Assembly: GCA_965220645.1 (NCBI GenBank)
Contig: OZ244836.1
Span: 2,604,001 to 2,668,000, forward strand
Direction of reading: 5' to 3'
DNA: 64,000 bases
From: Aldehydirespirator sp965220645
GTDB taxonomy: Bacteria; Actinomycetota; Acidimicrobiia; Acidimicrobiales; Aldehydirespiratoraceae
Shown here: one piece after another, positions 58,448 through 64,000 of the stretch
Layout: each line of letters opens with the position of its first letter
How positions within the stretch are numbered: the first letter of the stretch is position 1
Translations under genes and position numbers: made by a program
The notes under the pieces: generated by a model
What the model was told of the DNA's origin: nothing
Database searches by the model: none
The model's input: only the letters and a program-made list of their open reading frames with translations

Positions 58448-59787
58448 GTCAACAGCCGATGGACCTCCCGCACCGAGCCCGGAGTGGCGAAGGCGACCAC
58501 ATGGTCGCGTCCGCGCAGCCGGCTCCGGCCGCGAGCGATCTGCGGCTTGCCGTCGCGCACTATGGCCCCGATGAGCACACCCTTGGGCAGTTTGAGGTCC
58601 TTCACCAGCGAGCCATCGGCGGGGCAGCCCTGCTCCACCTCCAGCTCCAGCGCCTCGGCGTCGGACTCCAGGAAGGTCGCCACCGCGGCCACATCGCCGC
58701 GCACGAAGCGCATCACGCCGTCGGCGGTGGCGGTGCGGGGCGACAGGGCCACATCGACACCCGCGGAGTCCAGCAGCGACAGCAGGGCCAGCTTGTGCAC
58801 CACTGCGATCGTCTCCGACGCCCCCACCGACTTGGCGTAGAGGCAGGCCAGGATGTTCGACTCGTCCTCGCCGGTCAGCGCGGCCACCGCGTCGAACCGA
58901 CCGAGGTTGGTCTCCTCGAGGAGGTCGGCGTCGGTTATGTCGCCCTCGAAGATCTGCACATCGGCGAGGTCCTCGGCCAACTCCAGGGCCCGCTCGGGGT
59001 CGCGCTCGACGATCACCACCTCAACTCCCCTCGACACCAGGCGGGCCGCGAGGATCTCGGCGGTGCGGCCCCCGCCCAGTAGCAGAACGTGGCGTACCGA
59101 GCCGCTGCCCAGGCCCAGGAGCCGGGCCACCCGTCGGCGGGCCCGCCGCTTGCAGACCACCCGCACCAGGTCGTCCTCCATCAGCATGTAGTCGGTGCGG
59201 GGAATGTAGGTCTGCTCTCCCCGGGAGATCGACCCGACCATGAACTCCCAGTCGGGCTCGTACTCGGCCGCGATCTCCGACAGGCGCCGCCCCACGATGG
59301 GAGCGTCGGCCTCGAGGCGGGCACCGATCACGATGGCCTCGCCCTGGGCCATGACGGCGATCTCCGATGCCCCCGGGTAGTCGAGCAGATCGAGGATCCG
59401 CTCCGCGGTCTCGTAGTCGGGGTCGATGACGAGGTCGGCACCGAACGTCTGGCGCAACTCGGCCGAGGACCGGCTGCGCAGCTCCTCGGCCTCGATGCGA
59501 ACGATCGTCTTGTCCACGCCCCGCCGCTTGGCGATCAGCGACGTCACCAGGTTGACCTCGTCCTTGCTGGTGACGGCCACCACCAGCTCGCACTTGTCCA
59601 GTCCGGCGTCGGAGAGCACGCTGGGATGGGTGCCGCTGCCCTCCACGGTGAGCACGTCGAGTTCGGCTCCGAGTTGACGGAGTCGGTTGGCGTCGATGTC
59701 GACCACCGAGACATTGTGGCGCTCGTGGCTGAGGCGAGCAGCCACGTAGGACCCGACCTCGCCTGCCCCCACAACGATGACATGCAC
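58435..59787 (-). CDS. trkA: TrkA potassium-uptake regulatory subunit
   Basis: Cytosolic NAD(H)/ATP-binding ring subunit that gates TrkH. There are two tandem RCK units: nucleotide-binding fold 1 (IVVGAGEVGSYVAARLS, SVVDIDANRLRQL) with its C-terminal domain, then fold 2 (VLLLGGGRTAEILAARLVS, VVIVERDPERALELAEDL) with a second C-terminal domain. At 450 residues it matches the two-RCK type of E. coli TrkA. It is first in the four-gene run, so one regulator may serve three channel paralogues. Confidence 0.94.
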   Translation of the reverse strand: MHVIVVGAGEVGSYVAARLSHERHNVSVVDIDANRLRQLGAELDVLTVEGSGTHPSVLSDAGLDKCELVVAVTSKDEVNLVTSLIAKRRGVDKTIVRIEAEELRSRSSAELRQTFGADLVIDPDYETAERILDLLDYPGASEIAVMAQGEAIVIGARLEADAPIVGRRLSEIAAEYEPDWEFMVGSISRGEQTYIPRTDYMLMEDDLVRVVCKRRARRRVARLLGLGSGSVRHVLLLGGGRTAEILAARLVSRGVEVVIVERDPERALELAEDLADVQIFEGDITDADLLEETNLGRFDAVAALTGEDESNILACLYAKSVGASETIAVVHKLALLSLLDSAGVDVALSPRTATADGVMRFVRGDVAAVATFLESDAEALELEVEQGCPADGSLVKDLKLPKGVLIGAIVRDGKPQIARGRSRLRGRDHVVAFATPGSVREVHRLLTCGD

Positions 59788-59825
59788 GACTATTTTCTAT
59801 CGCCTCAGGCCACCACCCTGCGTGA

Positions 59826-60422
59826 TCAGGCCAGCAGCCCGCCCTCGGCGATCACGACGCCGGTGTCGGTGACCACTGCGTCCAGTGGCACGTCCCACCG
59901 GTCCTGAGGGACCAAGGCGACCTGCTGGAACGAGTAGGCGACCCCGATGGCCGCAGGCCGGCCGACGCCGGGACCGGCGGGAAGCGACGCCAGGGCCCGG
60001 TCGTAGAACCCCCCGCCCTGCCCCAGCCGGCGACAGTGCTCGTCGAACGCGGTCAGGGGCACCAGCACCGCGTCGTGGTCGGCGAAGGCCACCACCTCAC
60101 CGTCGACCGGCTCGGGGATGCCGAATGACCCCGGCGCGAACGACTGCCCCTCGCACCAGGCCACGAACTCCAGATCGTTGCTCACCACGCGGGGAAGCGT
60201 GAACACCTCGCGGCGCGCCCCGTCCAGGAGATCAGCGAGGGGGACCTCCCCCCTCACGGCCCGGTACGCGGCCACGCGACGGGCTTCAGCAATCGCCGAC
60301 AATGATTCCAGCCTCCGCGCCACCGCTGCGCCGGCCTCGGCGACAGCCGCTGAGGTCAACGCGGCTCGGCGGGCCCGCATGGCGGCCCGGAGCCGAGCCT
60401 TGGCCTCCGACACCGATGTCAC
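59826..60422 (-). CDS. 5-formyltetrahydrofolate cyclo-ligase
   Basis: ATP-dependent enzyme that converts 5-formyl- to 5,10-methenyl-tetrahydrofolate and so recovers stored folate. Motifs: basic N-terminal helix (SEAKARLRAAMRARRAAL), PRVVSNDLEFVAWCEG, FGIPEP and the ATP-binding GQGGGFYDRALASL. GTG 60422 is chosen because a TACTCT -10 box sits exactly six bases upstream (leaderless) and the family starts here, giving 198 residues. An earlier start at 60485 would add 21 residues that look non-coding. It is divergent from the pyrophosphatase gene. Confidence 0.92.
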   Translation of the reverse strand: MTSVSEAKARLRAAMRARRAALTSAAVAEAGAAVARRLESLSAIAEARRVAAYRAVRGEVPLADLLDGARREVFTLPRVVSNDLEFVAWCEGQSFAPGSFGIPEPVDGEVVAFADHDAVLVPLTAFDEHCRRLGQGGGFYDRALASLPAGPGVGRPAAIGVAYSFQQVALVPQDRWDVPLDAVVTDTGVVIAEGGLLA

Positions 60423-60428
60423 CGCCCA

Positions 60429-60434
60429 AGAGTA
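60429..60434 (-). promoter_or_regulatory. -10 box of a leaderless 5-formyl-THF cyclo-ligase transcript
   Basis: TACTCT on the minus strand, followed by TGGGCG and the GTG start at 60422, puts the first transcribed base at or next to the start codon. No Shine-Dalgarno sequence is present. It lies in a 53-bp divergent gap that also carries the AGAGGAG site of the pyrophosphatase gene. Confidence 0.55.
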
Positions 60435-60475
60435 GGCTCGACCGCCGTTCGTGCCCCCAGCAGAGGAGCAGACCC

Positions 60476-62580
<2,105 letters not shown>

Positions 62581-62584
<4 letters not shown>

Positions 62585-63687
62585 GTCGGAGCGGCCACCT
62601 CCACCACTGTCCGCACGCCCTCGGCGGAGCGAAGCCGGTCGAAGCCCTCGTTCACGCCGTCCAGCGGTACCCGGTGGGTGATCATGGACTCCAGGTCCAG
62701 TTCGCCGCGCTGCCACAGTCCCACCAGCCGCGGGATGTCGCGACTCGGCCAGCAGTCGCCCAGCAAGCTGCCCACCAGCCGCTTCTGCTGCAGCATGAAC
62801 AGCGTCGCTGAGCCGATGTCCACGGTGTGCTCGGGCGGGGGCGCGCCGACCACCACGGTGGTGCCCCCGGCGCCGGTTACCTCTAGGCCGAGTTGCACGA
62901 GGTCGGCCACGCCGGCCGTCTCGAAGGCGTAGTCGGCGCCGCGGCCGCCGGTGGCGTCGACCACCGCAGCACGCAGTTCGGCGGCCTCGCCACCCACGGC
63001 GTCAGTGGCACCAAGGCTCAAAGCCGCTGAGCGGCGCGATGCCACCGGGTCGGAGGCCACGATGCGGGCCGCTCCCGCGATGCGGGCTCCCTGCACCGCG
63101 GAGATCCCCACACCCCCCAGTCCGGTGACCACCACCGTGGAGCCCCGCTCGACAGCCGCGGTGTTGAGCACCGCGCCCACCCCGGTCTGCACCGCGCAGC
63201 CGATCAGGCAGGCCACTTCGAGGGGGACGTCATCGTCGAGGCGCACCACGCCCGAGGCCGGAACCACGGTGCGCTGCGCGAACGCGCCCACGCCCAGACC
63301 CCGGTGCACGAGCTGGCCCTGGCGCGAGAACGGCGACGTGCTGTCGGGGCGGGTGCCGGCCACGAAGCTCATGGCCTGCGGGCAGCGGCTGGCCTGCTGG
63401 CGGGCGCAGCCTTCGCAGTGCCCGCACGGCGCCAGCGGCGTGATCATCACCTTGTCGCCCTCTGCCACATGGCTCACCCCGTCACCCACCGCGGCCACCA
63501 CTCCGGCCGCCTCGTGGCCGAGCACCGCCGGGAACATGTAGCCCCCCTCGACGATGGTGAGGTCGCTGTGGCAGACGCCGCTGTGGCTCACGGCCACGCA
63601 CACCTCGCCCGGCCGGGGATCGGCCAGGTCGAGATCGTCCACGATCTCCAGCGGGGAACCCGGATCGGTCAACAGGGCGGCTCTCAC
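62581..63687 (-). CDS. Zinc-dependent alcohol dehydrogenase
   Basis: Medium-chain NAD(P)-dependent dehydrogenase of 368 residues. Catalytic zinc ligands lie in SHSGVCHSD and LGHEAAGVV; the structural zinc lobe is CGHCEGCARQQASRC with four Cys. The Rossmann motif is VVTGLGGVGISAVQGARIAG. The insert around the fourth Cys resembles class III/AdhD-like enzymes of actinobacteria that act on primary alcohols or aldehydes. Substrate not determined. Its 3' end overlaps the pyrophosphatase stop by 4 nt (convergent). Confidence 0.9.
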
Positions 63688-63720
63688 AGGGCGCCAACCC
63701 TACTTCGCAATCAGATCTTG

Positions 63721-64000
63721 CTAGACCTCGAACGGTCCGCCGCGGGTGGTGGGACCCACCCTGGCCAGCACCAGCGACATCACCCGGTGGGCCGCGTCGA
63801 CGGCCGCTACCGGGGCGGCCCCGGCCCGCCGCGACATCAGATAGCCGGCCACGAACCCGTCGGTCGCACCGGTGCGATCAACAACAGTGGCCGGAAGCGA
63901 CGGCTCGCGGTAGTGCGAGCCCTCGGCGGTGATCACCGCGGTGCGCTCCGGTCCCATCACGATCGTGCAGCCGCTTCCCTCGATGGGCCGGTCAGTGCCG
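63721..64000 (-). CDS. PfkB-family carbohydrate kinase, C-terminal part (5' end outside window)
   Basis: The frame stays open to the window edge, so only the last ~92 codons are present. VVDRTGATDGFVAGYL corresponds to the PfkB signature (usual form DTTGAGDAF), with the catalytic Asp kept and the second Gly changed to Thr. The preceding strand pattern (CTIVMGPERTAVITAEG) matches the ATP-binding side of ribokinase-like enzymes. Substrate cannot be told from this part. Confidence 0.8.
   Translation of the reverse strand, partial: GTDRPIEGSGCTIVMGPERTAVITAEGSHYREPSLPATVVDRTGATDGFVAGYLMSRRAGAAPVAAVDAAHRVMSLVLARVGPTTRGGPFEV

Overview
The window is 64 kb of GC-rich bacterial chromosome. Its gene content points to an actinomycete, most likely a member of the Acidimicrobiia. 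It has a Mpa/ARC proteasomal ATPase ending in the proteasome-docking GQYL tail, an actinobacterial TrmI, DUF3151, holin-like and DUF3618-like small membrane proteins, a lipoprotein class F-type sortase, and genes that look leaderless (TAnnnT, 6 nt, start codon). The class assignment is an inference from gene content. I saw no rRNA, tRNA, CRISPR array, transposase or integrase.

Layout. (1) 1-8.2 kb, minus strand: a polar amino-acid ABC operon (aapJ-aapQ-aapM-aapP, with aapP cut by the window edge), preceded by a second aapJ-like gene and mpa. (2) 8.5-14.7 kb: ferredoxin, a serine protease, trmI, a truncated and chimeric ttuA-like gene, three small genes, a LON-domain protein, dacB and a small unknown. 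(3) 14.8-21.6 kb, plus strand: transketolase, transaldolase, then sulfate activation (cysD, cysNC, and a second cysC whose N-terminus is a 36-bp tandem repeat). (4) 21.6-23.5 kb: a small protein and a CLC transporter with CBS domains. (5) 23.6-35.8 kb: a visibly lower-GC catabolic island. (6) 35.9-41.5 kb: housekeeping genes (RNase D, MobA-rhodanese, DUF3151, pyruvate kinase, GDPD). (7) 41.6-45.2 kb: a possible structured RNA, then two paralogous sortase-type surface proteins and a sortase. (8) 45.3-53.4 kb: a nuclease-like lipoprotein, a coiled-coil protein and glutamate synthase gltDB. (9) 53.6-64 kb: trkA with three consecutive trkH genes, 5-formyl-THF cyclo-ligase, a membrane pyrophosphatase, an alcohol dehydrogenase and a partial PfkB kinase.

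The most novel block is the island at 23.6-35.8 kb. Three transcription units are marked by near-identical palindromic operators built on TCTGAC/GTCAGA. They encode a BMP/nucleoside-type ABC importer (ATPase and two permeases), a unit of BMP lipoprotein, signal-less BMP protein, MetV-MetF fusion, phosphotriesterase-like hydrolase and GntR/UTRA regulator, and a unit of GcvT-like methyltransferase plus TrzN/AtzA-like amidohydrolase. I infer a self-regulated system that imports a small, possibly purine-like, methylated compound, moves its methyl group to tetrahydrofolate, and hydrolyses the remainder. The two main promoters are inverted duplicates, and one carries a relic of a permease gene.

Other points of interest are a multi-hairpin possible RNA (41.6-42.2 kb), a decayed sortase copy that reveals a tandem duplication of the surface-protein module, a ThiS-TtuA chimera lacking the ATP-binding loop, and a TrkH paralogue whose first pore loop has Ser where Gly is expected.
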